Assembly (NCBI GenBank): GCA_964523675.1
Contig: CAZFZT010000110.1
Location: forward strand, 1-7,939
Direction: 5' to 3'
Source of the DNA: CAZFZT01 sp964523675
Lineage (GTDB): Bacteria > Planctomycetota > Phycisphaerae > Phycisphaerales > SM1A02
Length of the DNA stretch: 7,939 nucleotides
The notes under the pieces were generated by a model. It did not search any database. It was not told the DNA's origin and was given only the letters and a program-made list of their open reading frames with translations. Within the stretch, counting starts at the first letter, position 1; each line of letters opens with the position of its first letter. Both the position numbers and the translations under genes were made by a program. Below are positions 1 through 6,165 of the stretch, piece by piece.

Positions 1-677
1 CCAATCTTCTCGCGAATCTGGTTGATGAAGATGACGGTGGTGTCGCTCTTGGCGATCGCGCCGGTGAGCTTGCGCAGGGCCTGGCTCATCAAGCGCGCCT
101 GAAGGCCGACGTGCGTATCGCCCATCTCGCCTTCAATTTCCGCACGGGGAATGAGCGCAGCCACGGAGTCCACCACGACAACATCCACCGCATTCGAGCG
201 CACGAGGAGTTCGCAGATTTCGAGGGCCTGCTCGCCGGTGTCGGGCTGCGAGACGAGCATTTCCTCGAGATTCACGCCGATTCTCTTCGCCCATGAAGGA
301 TCAAGCGCGTGCTCAGCGTCGATGAAGGCCGCAACACCGCCGGCTTTCTGCGCATTCGCCACAACTGTGAGCGCGAGGGTGGTTTTACCTGAGGATTCCG
401 GCCCGAAGATCTCAATGACCCGGCCGCGCGGCACGCCCCGGCCGCCCAGCGCAAGATCGAGACTGATGGCGCCGGTGGAGATACCGGGAATGACGTTGAG
501 CGCATCGCCGTCAAGCCGCATGATCGAGCCCTTGCCGAAGGACTTCTCGATCTGGCCGAGCGCCCGCTCAAGCGCCTGCAGTTTGCCTTTATCCTCGATC
601 ATGGCCACGTCGGCACCCTTTCTGCTGGAGGAGTTGACTGAACCGTTCTTCTTCACTTCCGTCGCTGTGCTCACCAT
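1..677 (-). CDS. recA: RecA recombinase, N-terminal 225 residues (3' end outside window)
   Basis: ATP-dependent DNA strand-exchange protein of homologous recombination and the SOS response, acting as a filament on single-stranded DNA in the cytoplasm. The minus-strand frame reads through the family landmarks: GQIEKSFGKGSIMRL (residues 41-55), Walker A GPESSGKT (92-99), IDAEHALDP with the catalytic Glu (E122), Walker B VVVVD (166-170), and FINQIREKI at the start of loop L2, where the window ends. RecA proteins are usually about 350 residues, so roughly the last 125 are missing. The ATG at 677 is chosen because GAAAGGGA lies just upstream; it gives a 25-residue Ser/Lys-rich lead before the MIEDKGKLQAL segment. 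The ATG at 602 is the alternative, but has poorer spacing to its purine run. The gene is divergent from the RHS block. Identity is certain; only the exact start is open. Confidence 0.97.
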   Translation of the reverse strand, partial: MVSTATEVKKNGSVNSSSRKGADVAMIEDKGKLQALERALGQIEKSFGKGSIMRLDGDALNVIPGISTGAISLDLALGGRGVPRGRVIEIFGPESSGKTTLALTVVANAQKAGGVAAFIDAEHALDPSWAKRIGVNLEEMLVSQPDTGEQALEICELLVRSNAVDVVVVDSVAALIPRAEIEGEMGDTHVGLQARLMSQALRKLTGAIAKSDTTVIFINQIREKI

Positions 678-714
678 AGCAGTCCCTTTCCAAGAGGTCA
701 ATGTTCGGTACGTG

Positions 715-745
715 ATAGGATGCACAACTTGTCGGCTGCTGTCAA
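715..745 (-). promoter_or_regulatory. Putative recA promoter
   Basis: On the minus strand a perfect TTGACA -35 hexamer (745-740) lies about 60 bases upstream of the recA ATG. The best -10 candidate is a weak TCCTAT (720-715) at 19-bp spacing; at 17 bp the hexamer is CATCCT. The -35 is convincing and the -10 is not. No clear LexA operator (GAAC-N4-GTTC or GTTC-N7-GTTC) was found around it, so SOS control cannot be read from this sequence. Confidence 0.4.
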
Positions 746-900
746 GCCCGGTTCGCAAAATTTTCGGATGTTTTTTGTTAGGGTGTGCGGCAATCAGGGT
801 TGACGCTCACGGCCGTGCCGACCGGCGGGGTCGGAATAGCCGTTATGCTTCATCTGGCAAGTTACCGGATGAGAATCGACCTCCCACCGTCCGGCGCATC

Positions 901-1569
901 ATGTACTGCTCCGCCAACTGGCAACTGCTTGAAGAGCACATCGACGATGACTGGTCTGCGCTGTCGTCAACAGATGATCGCCACATGCAGTACATCTGGG
1001 GGCCGCGTTACATTGATGACATCATCGCGCGGCTGCAGAACAGCAACTTCGGCAACGACTCGCCGGACATTACCTATGAAGACGTCTGGTACCACCTCAC
1101 CGATGCCCAGTTCTCGACCGTCGCGATCATCGATGACAACGCTGCCCTCATCGAGCGCGTGAGTTACGACGCCTACGGCAAGGCACGGCATCATCGTTTG
1201 GCGGACCTGAATGGCGACGGCGCGACGACCACCGCGGATAGCGCGCTGCTCATGGCCCACATTGACGGCTACGGCATTGGCGATCTCGATCGCGATGGCA
1301 CCGTGACGACCACCGACCGCAGCATTCTCAGCGCCGACCTCGATGCCGCGCTGCCGGCAGGTCAATTGTCAACGACCGACAACATCATCGGCTACGCGGG
1401 TTACGTGTTCAACGCCGAGCACGCGGGGGGCGGGTTGTACACCGTGCGCTTCAGAGTGTACGCGCCGGATCTCGGACGGTGGTTGACGCGCGATCCGCTC
1501 GGGTATGTCGATGGGATGGGTTTGTATGAGTATGTGCGGGGCGCCCCATCCTTCCTTGCTGATCCGCTC
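901..1569 (+). repeat. RHS core repeat, copy A (direct repeat of 3456-4118)
   Basis: This segment repeats at 3456-4118 in the same orientation, both copies starting at the ATG of an M-Y-x-S-A-N-W segment. Copies agree closely at both ends, including 37 identical bases at 997-1033 and 3552-3588, and around TATGTCGATGGGATGGG. They diverge in the middle, in the linker after IIARR/L and in the dockerin-like part. Similarity ends at the DPLG/DPRG boundary, after which the tips are unrelated. Such repeats are natural sites for homologous recombination and tip exchange. Confidence 0.75.
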
Positions 1570-2205
1570 GGCTTGGAGTGCGATTGTGATCGAAGCGTGG
1601 ATCCTGAGCCGCGCAATCCCAGATTCGCAGGTGTGAAGCAAGTGCCTACGGGATTCGACCCGTGGTATGATGAGCAGCTCGATGAGTTCCTGGATGACAT
1701 AGGACTGTTCGAGGATGTCATAGATTGGATCAACCTGGCCAAGACTCTCTATGACATCTCCAAGTTTCGATCGATCGATGACTGGCTTGAATGGCTGGCG
1801 GGACAGATTCCAGGGAAGTCCATTCCTAAGGTTGATGACGAGACGCGAAGGCGCGTACTCCATCAATTCTTCAGCCTCCGGGGCTTGAATGGCGTTGACA
1901 CTTATGTCCGAATCGTATTCGAGGAGTGTACGGAATGCGACTCAAGGAACTGGTGGCAAAAACTGCCCCATCCGCTGCTGGGTGGATGTGACGCGGATCC
2001 GAATGAAGGGAAGTGGACTAAGCCGGTGTCGTACTACCCATGCAAGACGGCCAAGGATGACATTGTGGACCCCCAAGGAACGAATGTTGGGCCAGGGGAG
2101 ATTGTAAAATGTATCCAAGATGCATTGGAAGGAGATCCCACTGATCCACATGGCACGATTGGCCCGAAGCGACGCCGGGGGTATGTTCGCCACCCTAAAC
2201 GATGA
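901..2205 (+). CDS. Orphan RHS core stub with unrecognised C-terminal domain (truncated RHS tip)
   Basis: A 434-residue C-terminal piece of an RHS protein without the YD-repeat barrel. Residues 1-225 are RHS core: YCSANWQLLEE, HMQYIWGPRYIDD, SYDAYGKARHH, a dockerin-like pair of calcium loops (DLNGDG 102-107; DLDRDG 128-133), then GLYTVRFRVYAPDLGRW (178-194) and the boundary motif DPLGL (221-225). Residues 226-434 are a variable tip I do not recognise: an acidic helical stretch (about 255-300), seven cysteines (227, 229, 343, 346, 363, 381, 404) and a basic end (KRRRGYVRHPKR). The frame stays open upstream, even antisense to recA, but similarity to the second stub (3456 on) begins at this ATG and no good Shine-Dalgarno precedes it. 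The 5' end is therefore probably a recombination breakpoint, and expression is uncertain. By RHS analogy the tip may be a toxin; that is inference. Its stop overlaps the next start (ATGA). Confidence 0.72.
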   Translation: MYCSANWQLLEEHIDDDWSALSSTDDRHMQYIWGPRYIDDIIARLQNSNFGNDSPDITYEDVWYHLTDAQFSTVAIIDDNAALIERVSYDAYGKARHHRLADLNGDGATTTADSALLMAHIDGYGIGDLDRDGTVTTTDRSILSADLDAALPAGQLSTTDNIIGYAGYVFNAEHAGGGLYTVRFRVYAPDLGRWLTRDPLGYVDGMGLYEYVRGAPSFLADPLGLECDCDRSVDPEPRNPRFAGVKQVPTGFDPWYDEQLDEFLDDIGLFEDVIDWINLAKTLYDISKFRSIDDWLEWLAGQIPGKSIPKVDDETRRRVLHQFFSLRGLNGVDTYVRIVFEECTECDSRNWWQKLPHPLLGGCDADPNEGKWTKPVSYYPCKTAKDDIVDPQGTNVGPGEIVKCIQDALEGDPTDPHGTIGPKRRRGYVRHPKR

Positions 2206-4667
2206 GAGCGAGAATGGACATGCAGTTTCTTCGATTCACGGCATTTGTTGTGGCTTTGCTAACACTAGTGATGATGTCGGGATGCGGTAAGGGCAGGACC
2301 GATATTGCCATGGATGAACTCGTTCGTGCGATCAACACAAAAGATCGCGATACCATCCTGGTCATCTTGGGTCGCTGTGATGTACAGTGGAATACAGTGG
2401 TACGATTGAGCGATGACAGTGAAGCAATTTTCTTGGATCATCTATTGAAGCTTGGGGACGCGGAATTGGTGGCCAATATCGCTGATCAAGAAGGTGCCCG
2501 TGAGTATCTGCAATCATGCCATGCGCTTGTGCGCGCAGTGTCGTCTTGCAATCTCGATCTTGTCGATCACTTTGTTAGCGAATACGACAGCCATTTCAAT
2601 TGTAACCCGGAAGGGGGCGCTCCCCCGCTTTTTTGGGGGCTGGGTTGCAGTACCGAGTTTGGCTTGGCTCTCATCGAGCGAGGAGCGGATGTCAACTTCC
2701 CCAATGAGTTCGGCTGCACTGCGCTGCATCTTGCGTGTGGCAGGGATGATTTGGATATGGCACGAGCCCTTCTCGATCACGGGGCTGACGTAAATTGGGA
2801 GTGCGGGGCTGGCACACCGCTGCATCTTGCTGTATGCAACGCTACATTAACGCAGGTCTTGTTGGCCAGCGGCGCGACTACGAATGCGCGTGACAGGGAG
2901 GGAAATTCGCCGTTGCATTTAGCAATATACTGTGAGCATGCGTCTACGCTGGTTGAAGACCTACTGAACGAGCGAGCCGACGCCAATGCGACCAATAATG
3001 ACGGCGAAGCTCCATTGCATCTCGCTGCTGGCAAGGTCTTTGTAATGGAGGAATCAGAAAGCCTACTGCGACGTCTGCTCGATGCCGGCGCAAAAATCGA
3101 TGCGTGCGATGTATCCGGGCGAACTCCACTGCTGTCGGCCGCCGCGACCGGCCAGACTTTGGCCTTGCGTGCTTTGGTAGAGTTGGGTGCTGACATCAAT
3201 GTAACCGATAATGAAGGCAATGGAATTCGCGAACTTGCTGCTCGCAGATTCGCTGACCCGCATAAGGCGAGTGGACGTGACGTTTTCGAGATGCAGCAGT
3301 ATGTCGAGTCGCTGTTGGGTTCGGAGCCGGAGTATAAGCGTCGGGCTCTTTGGCGCAGATGTTGTAAGACGCTGCGCTCCGAGTACCGCTACAATGGCCT
3401 CAACTGGCGCACCCTCAAGCGCACCTACCTGTTCTCTGGCGATCAGCAGCGGCTCATGTACTACTCGGCGAACTGGCAATTGTTGGAAGAGCGCATCGAC
3501 GATGACTGGTCGGCGCAGTCATCAACTGATGACCGCCACATGCAGTACGTGTGGGGGCCGCGTTACATTGATGACATCATCGCGCGGCGGGAGACGCGCC
3601 TTGACGGCCCGGGTATGGAAACCTGGTACCACCTCACCGATGCGCAGTTCTCGACCGTTGCGATCATCACCGACGATACCGCCGAGATCGTGGAGCGCAT
3701 CTCGTACAGCGCCTACGGCAAGGCCCGGCATCATCTTGCCGGCGATCTCAACGGCGACGGCGCGACCGGCGTGCCCGACATGAACGCGCTCAACGGCAAC
3801 TCCGGCAACTACGGCCTCGGCGACCTCGATCGCGACGGCGCTGTTGACAGCGATGACCTCACGATGCTGTTCGGCCACTGGGGTGCCGCCGCCGCAGATG
3901 GGCAACTTTCAACAACCGACAACATCATCGGCTACTGCGGCTACATCTTCAACGCCGAGAGCCCCGGCGCGGACAATGGTTATTTGTACACCGTGCGGCA
4001 TCGTCACTACGAGCCGGGGCTGGGTCGCTGGCTGGAACGTGACCCGCTCGGATACGTTGATGGGATGGGGTTGTATGAGTATGTGAGGAGTCGGCCGATG
4101 TTAGTCGATCCGCGAGGGACAGGTGGCCATTGTCCTCCAGAGATGACCCCTGCAGACGGGTGGCAGCCAAGACTAACGTGCGTGGAACGCATGCAACTCA
4201 AATTTCCCGACGTCTCAACTACACATGATTGCGAGTGGATCAAAGACGCGCTCATTGAACACTGTTGCAGACAGGCCGAATATACGCCGATGTATACTCG
4301 GACCGATAGCTGGGTTGAAGCATGCATTACTCATAATCTGCCGAGATACCTTAGAGACTGCGAGCCACGAAGGGGTCTTGGCGCAGCATCACAGGAGTTC
4401 ATTTGCAGTTCGCCTGCTAGTTTGTTGAATGCCGCGCCATGCGCTAAGGGCTGCTGTATAACACATAACCAATGCTATTTGGATTATGGTTGTACATCCG
4501 ATAGCTGGCTCGGTACTCAAGGGGACGCTTGTTCCGCCTGTAACAGGGCTGCCGTGGCGTGCATTGCTGGCTGCGCGGTAACGGAGCCTGGCAGGGCCTA
4601 TGGCAAAATGTGGTTATACGGTTTCCTCGAGGTTTGTGGGCCCATCAGTCCTCCTGGGATAAAGTGA
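2202..4667 (+). CDS. Ankyrin-repeat lipoprotein fused to RHS core stub and PLA2-like C-terminal domain
   Basis: A mosaic 821-residue protein. Residues 1-28 look like a lipoprotein signal: hydrophobic VVALLTLV then lipobox-like MSGC with C28. Residues about 139-340 are ankyrin repeats (ALHLA, PLHLA x3, RGADVN, HGADVN, LGADIN), with degenerate repeats on either side. From about residue 394 (YRYNGLNWRTLKRTY) the protein is RHS core: YYSANWQLLEE, HMQYVWGPRYIDDIIA, SYSAYGKARHH, dockerin-like loops DLNGDG (515-520) and DLDRDG (541-546), LYTVRHRHYEPGLGRW, boundary DPRG (636-639). The tip (640-821) is Cys-rich and holds CCITHNQC (751-758), matching the secreted phospholipase A2 histidine active-site pattern, then CSACNRAAVAC. 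The start at 2202 overlaps the previous stop by 4 bp; ATGs at 2214 and 2220 are alternatives that fit a shorter signal peptide. The fusion looks like joining of an immunity-type ankyrin gene to a displaced RHS tip. Ankyrin and RHS parts are secure; enzyme activity is unproven. Confidence 0.8.
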   Translation: MRARMDMQFLRFTAFVVALLTLVMMSGCGKGRTDIAMDELVRAINTKDRDTILVILGRCDVQWNTVVRLSDDSEAIFLDHLLKLGDAELVANIADQEGAREYLQSCHALVRAVSSCNLDLVDHFVSEYDSHFNCNPEGGAPPLFWGLGCSTEFGLALIERGADVNFPNEFGCTALHLACGRDDLDMARALLDHGADVNWECGAGTPLHLAVCNATLTQVLLASGATTNARDREGNSPLHLAIYCEHASTLVEDLLNERADANATNNDGEAPLHLAAGKVFVMEESESLLRRLLDAGAKIDACDVSGRTPLLSAAATGQTLALRALVELGADINVTDNEGNGIRELAARRFADPHKASGRDVFEMQQYVESLLGSEPEYKRRALWRRCCKTLRSEYRYNGLNWRTLKRTYLFSGDQQRLMYYSANWQLLEERIDDDWSAQSSTDDRHMQYVWGPRYIDDIIARRETRLDGPGMETWYHLTDAQFSTVAIITDDTAEIVERISYSAYGKARHHLAGDLNGDGATGVPDMNALNGNSGNYGLGDLDRDGAVDSDDLTMLFGHWGAAAADGQLSTTDNIIGYCGYIFNAESPGADNGYLYTVRHRHYEPGLGRWLERDPLGYVDGMGLYEYVRSRPMLVDPRGTGGHCPPEMTPADGWQPRLTCVERMQLKFPDVSTTHDCEWIKDALIEHCCRQAEYTPMYTRTDSWVEACITHNLPRYLRDCEPRRGLGAASQEFICSSPASLLNAAPCAKGCCITHNQCYLDYGCTSDSWLGTQGDACSACNRAAVACIAGCAVTEPGRAYGKMWLYGFLEVCGPISPPGIK
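3456..4118 (+). repeat. RHS core repeat, copy B (direct repeat of 901-1569)
   Basis: Second copy of the RHS core module, inside the 821-residue fusion protein. Unlike copy A, it keeps about 75 more bases of RHS sequence on its 5' side (from about 3381, YRYNGLNWRT), so the left breakpoint of the two copies differs. Base composition rises in GC on entering this module from the ankyrin part and falls again after the DPRG boundary, as expected for a mosaic gene. Confidence 0.75.
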
Positions 4668-4670
4668 TAT

Positions 4671-4676
4671 GAAGGG
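4671..4676 (+). promoter_or_regulatory. Shine-Dalgarno that selects a TTG start
   Basis: GAAGGG sits 5 bases before the TTG at 4682 and overlaps a tiny ATG-AAG-GGA-TAA frame that cannot be the gene. The first in-frame ATG (codon 27) would remove the first membrane helix. This site is the main reason for choosing the TTG start. Confidence 0.5.
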
Positions 4677-4681
4677 ATAAA

Positions 4682-5104
4682 TTGGTCCTATTTACTTGGC
4701 AATTCTGGGCAGTATTCCATGGAATACTGGTGGTTACCATCACACTCCTCTCGATCCGGATGAGGTGTCGATGGACATCGATTCTAATACCTGCAGGCGC
4801 AGTATTTGGGGGGATTGTAGCAGTCCTTCCATTGTGGCTGTTAATGAAGATCTCGGCCGCTCGCAGCGGAGGCGATGCAGGAAACGCTGGGATTTTTTTC
4901 TGTTGCACTGTTCCGTTATTCCCACTTATTGGGATTGCTGCTGGCGTGGCTATTGGATCGGCAATGGATCGCAAAGATAAGAGCGATCGGCCGCATAGAA
5001 TGTGTTCGATGTGCGGATATGAACTAATAGGCCACGCTACCGATGGTGTTGTTCGCTGCCCGGAGTGTGGATCAGAAAACCCGCCATTGGCTAAAAACAA
5101 ATAA
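4682..5104 (+). CDS. Small membrane protein with C-terminal zinc ribbon, candidate immunity protein
   Basis: A 140-residue protein starting at TTG. It has three likely membrane helices (about residues 5-26, 33-55 and 71-93) followed by a short soluble tail with a four-cysteine zinc ribbon: C108-x2-C111 (CSMCGYEL) and C126-x2-C129 (CPECG). CxxCGY...CPECG tails on small membrane proteins are, from memory, very common in planctomycetes, where they are mostly uncharacterised. The gene begins 14 bases after the stop of the PLA2-like RHS fusion and is probably co-transcribed with it. In RHS systems the gene directly after a toxin tip is usually its immunity gene, and a membrane protein would suit a lipid-attacking toxin. 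That role is inferred from position only. Alternatively it is an unrelated gene caught between RHS pieces. Confidence 0.7.
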   Translation: MVLFTWQFWAVFHGILVVTITLLSIRMRCRWTSILIPAGAVFGGIVAVLPLWLLMKISAARSGGDAGNAGIFFCCTVPLFPLIGIAAGVAIGSAMDRKDKSDRPHRMCSMCGYELIGHATDGVVRCPECGSENPPLAKNK

Positions 5105-5115
5105 AGTGATTATAT

Positions 5116-5520
5116 TTGGGGGATGAGATAGTGCAGCGGCACGTGTGGGTGGACTTCGACTTCCAGCCGTGGAAAGATCACCAGCAGCCGAATCCCAGCA
5201 AGCATTCGGAGCAGGACAAGCCGCACATCCCGCCGATCGTTGAGATCACGCACTCATACGATGCTGCCTCGAATCGACTCGATCGCTACAACACCACGGC
5301 CACGCTGGCGTGGACGCACCGCGATGATGAGTTCGACTACGATGGCCTGCACCGGCTGAAGGAAGCCGCGCGCGGCGTCCGCGATGGCTCGTTCACCCAT
5401 GCCACCGGCGATCAGAAGAGCCGTCAGTGGGACCTTGATTCGCTGGGCAACTGGAACGACGCCGATGCGCAGACGCGTGCCGATGATCAGACGATGCAGT
5501 ACGTCTGGGGGTCGACATGA
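5116..5520 (+). pseudogene. RHS YD-repeat remnant with deleted core and no tip
   Basis: An open frame of 134 codons with clear RHS/YD-repeat sequence: SYDAASNRLDRYN, FDYDGLHRLKEAARG and WDLDSLGNW, then RADDQTMQYVWGS and a TGA. In copies A and B the motif MQYxWG is followed by PRYIDDIIA and the rest of the core; here similarity stops right after MQYVWG. Between GNW and MQYVWG it also lacks the YYSANWQLLEE segment that precedes MQYVWG in copies A and B, so an internal deletion is likely too. There is no real start: the frame opens with a TTG at 5116 or GTG at 5131, without a Shine-Dalgarno. It begins only 11 bases after the zinc-ribbon gene. It is best read as a non-functional leftover of an RHS gene, useful mainly as recombination homology. 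Confidence 0.7.
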
Positions 5521-5571
5521 ACGACGAACGATGCTCAACCCACAGTAGACGATCAGCCGGGATGGTCTGCA

Positions 5572-5922
5572 TCAGCAAGAATCATGCGATGAGATTCGAA
5601 TGGTCATCTGCCGGTTCCCGCTTGCAGGGAAGGTAAGTGCGATGGCATCGTCTTCAACCTCCACCTTCACATGCTTTGCAAGTCTGTAGAGGGAGCGAAG
5701 GCCGGACTTCTCATACTGCACAAGCTTCAGATCGCGCAGGCAGCGAAGGTTCCGGCTGGTCGTACACAGACTGGCGCCGATCGCCTGGGCAAGCGACGAA
5801 ACATCCCGCTGCCCGCTGATGAGTTCTCCAAGCAGTTCGAACCGGTAGCCGGCGGAAGATCGCCAGACGACATGCAAGCTCATTGTGGGGAGGAAGCAAC
5901 GCTTTGTGAGCATCGGCGGCAT
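5572..5922 (-). CDS. ArsR-like winged-helix transcriptional regulator
   Basis: A 116-residue cytoplasmic DNA-binding protein. Residues 26-80 fit the ArsR-type winged helix: RFELLGELISGQRDVSSLAQAIG, the recognition-helix region TTSRNLRCLRDLKLV (54-68) and a wing EKSGLRSLYRL (71-81). The size matches single-domain ArsR regulators of about 100 residues. No CxC metal-binding motif lies in the recognition region, so metal sensing is not supported; the ligand is unknown. The start is uncertain: ATGs at 5922, 5913 and 5883 are in frame and none has a good Shine-Dalgarno; 5883 gives a compact 103-residue protein. It is transcribed away from the exported-protein gene at 6166 across a shared 243-bp region, so autoregulation or control of that gene is possible. 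Fold confident, role unknown. Confidence 0.78.
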   Translation of the reverse strand: MPPMLTKRCFLPTMSLHVVWRSSAGYRFELLGELISGQRDVSSLAQAIGASLCTTSRNLRCLRDLKLVQYEKSGLRSLYRLAKHVKVEVEDDAIALTFPASGNRQMTIRISSHDSC

Positions 5923-6102
5923 CGGTAGCGCGCTGTCTTTTCATCGTTAGGTGTCCGATAAACGCGCGATCTTGCGAATCTTCCCTGCTGAGTCGGCGTT
6001 TTGTAGTATTTCTGTTTGCATCGACGGTGCGTCGGGTTTACTGTGGCGGCAGTCGGTTGTGCCCAGAGCACACTTGTGGCGGACGTTCCGTCTGCAAGAC
6101 GT

Positions 6103-6131
6103 GATGTGATCAGAGCCCCACTGGTCACATC
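6103..6131 (+). promoter_or_regulatory. Inverted repeat / stem-loop upstream of the exported-protein gene
   Basis: GATGTGATCAG (6103-6113) and CTGGTCACATC (6121-6131) are inverted copies over 11 bp, with one mismatch that would be a G-U pair in RNA, around the 7-base loop AGCCCCA. The element ends 34 bases before the ATG at 6166. It may be a protein operator, for instance for the divergent ArsR-like regulator, or a 5' leader hairpin. The TGTGA/TCACA halves recall CRP sites, but the spacing is far too long. Confidence 0.45.
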
Positions 6132-6165
6132 CGAAACGAAAACGGGGTTGAGGAGGAAGTGAGAT

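Noticed and set aside
678..790. LexA operator in front of recA
   Set aside because: Isolated GAAC half-sites occur (for example CGAACATTG on the minus strand), and GTTC-N7-TTTC on the plus strand is a near match, but no complete known operator pattern is present.
151..900. The frame containing the first RHS stub stays open far upstream, to 151
   Set aside because: 151-677 is the antisense of recA, and 678-900 shows no similarity to the second RHS stub. The long open frame reflects high GC content, not an N-terminal domain.
5992..6056. Three GTCGG copies at 5992, 6031 and 6052 as possible direct-repeat operators
   Set aside because: Five bases in GC-rich DNA with irregular spacing (39 and 21 bases) is not above chance.
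6103..6131. CRP/FNR-type site, from the TGTGA and TCACA halves
   Set aside because: CRP sites have about 6 bases between halves; here there are 15. It is kept only as an unassigned inverted repeat.
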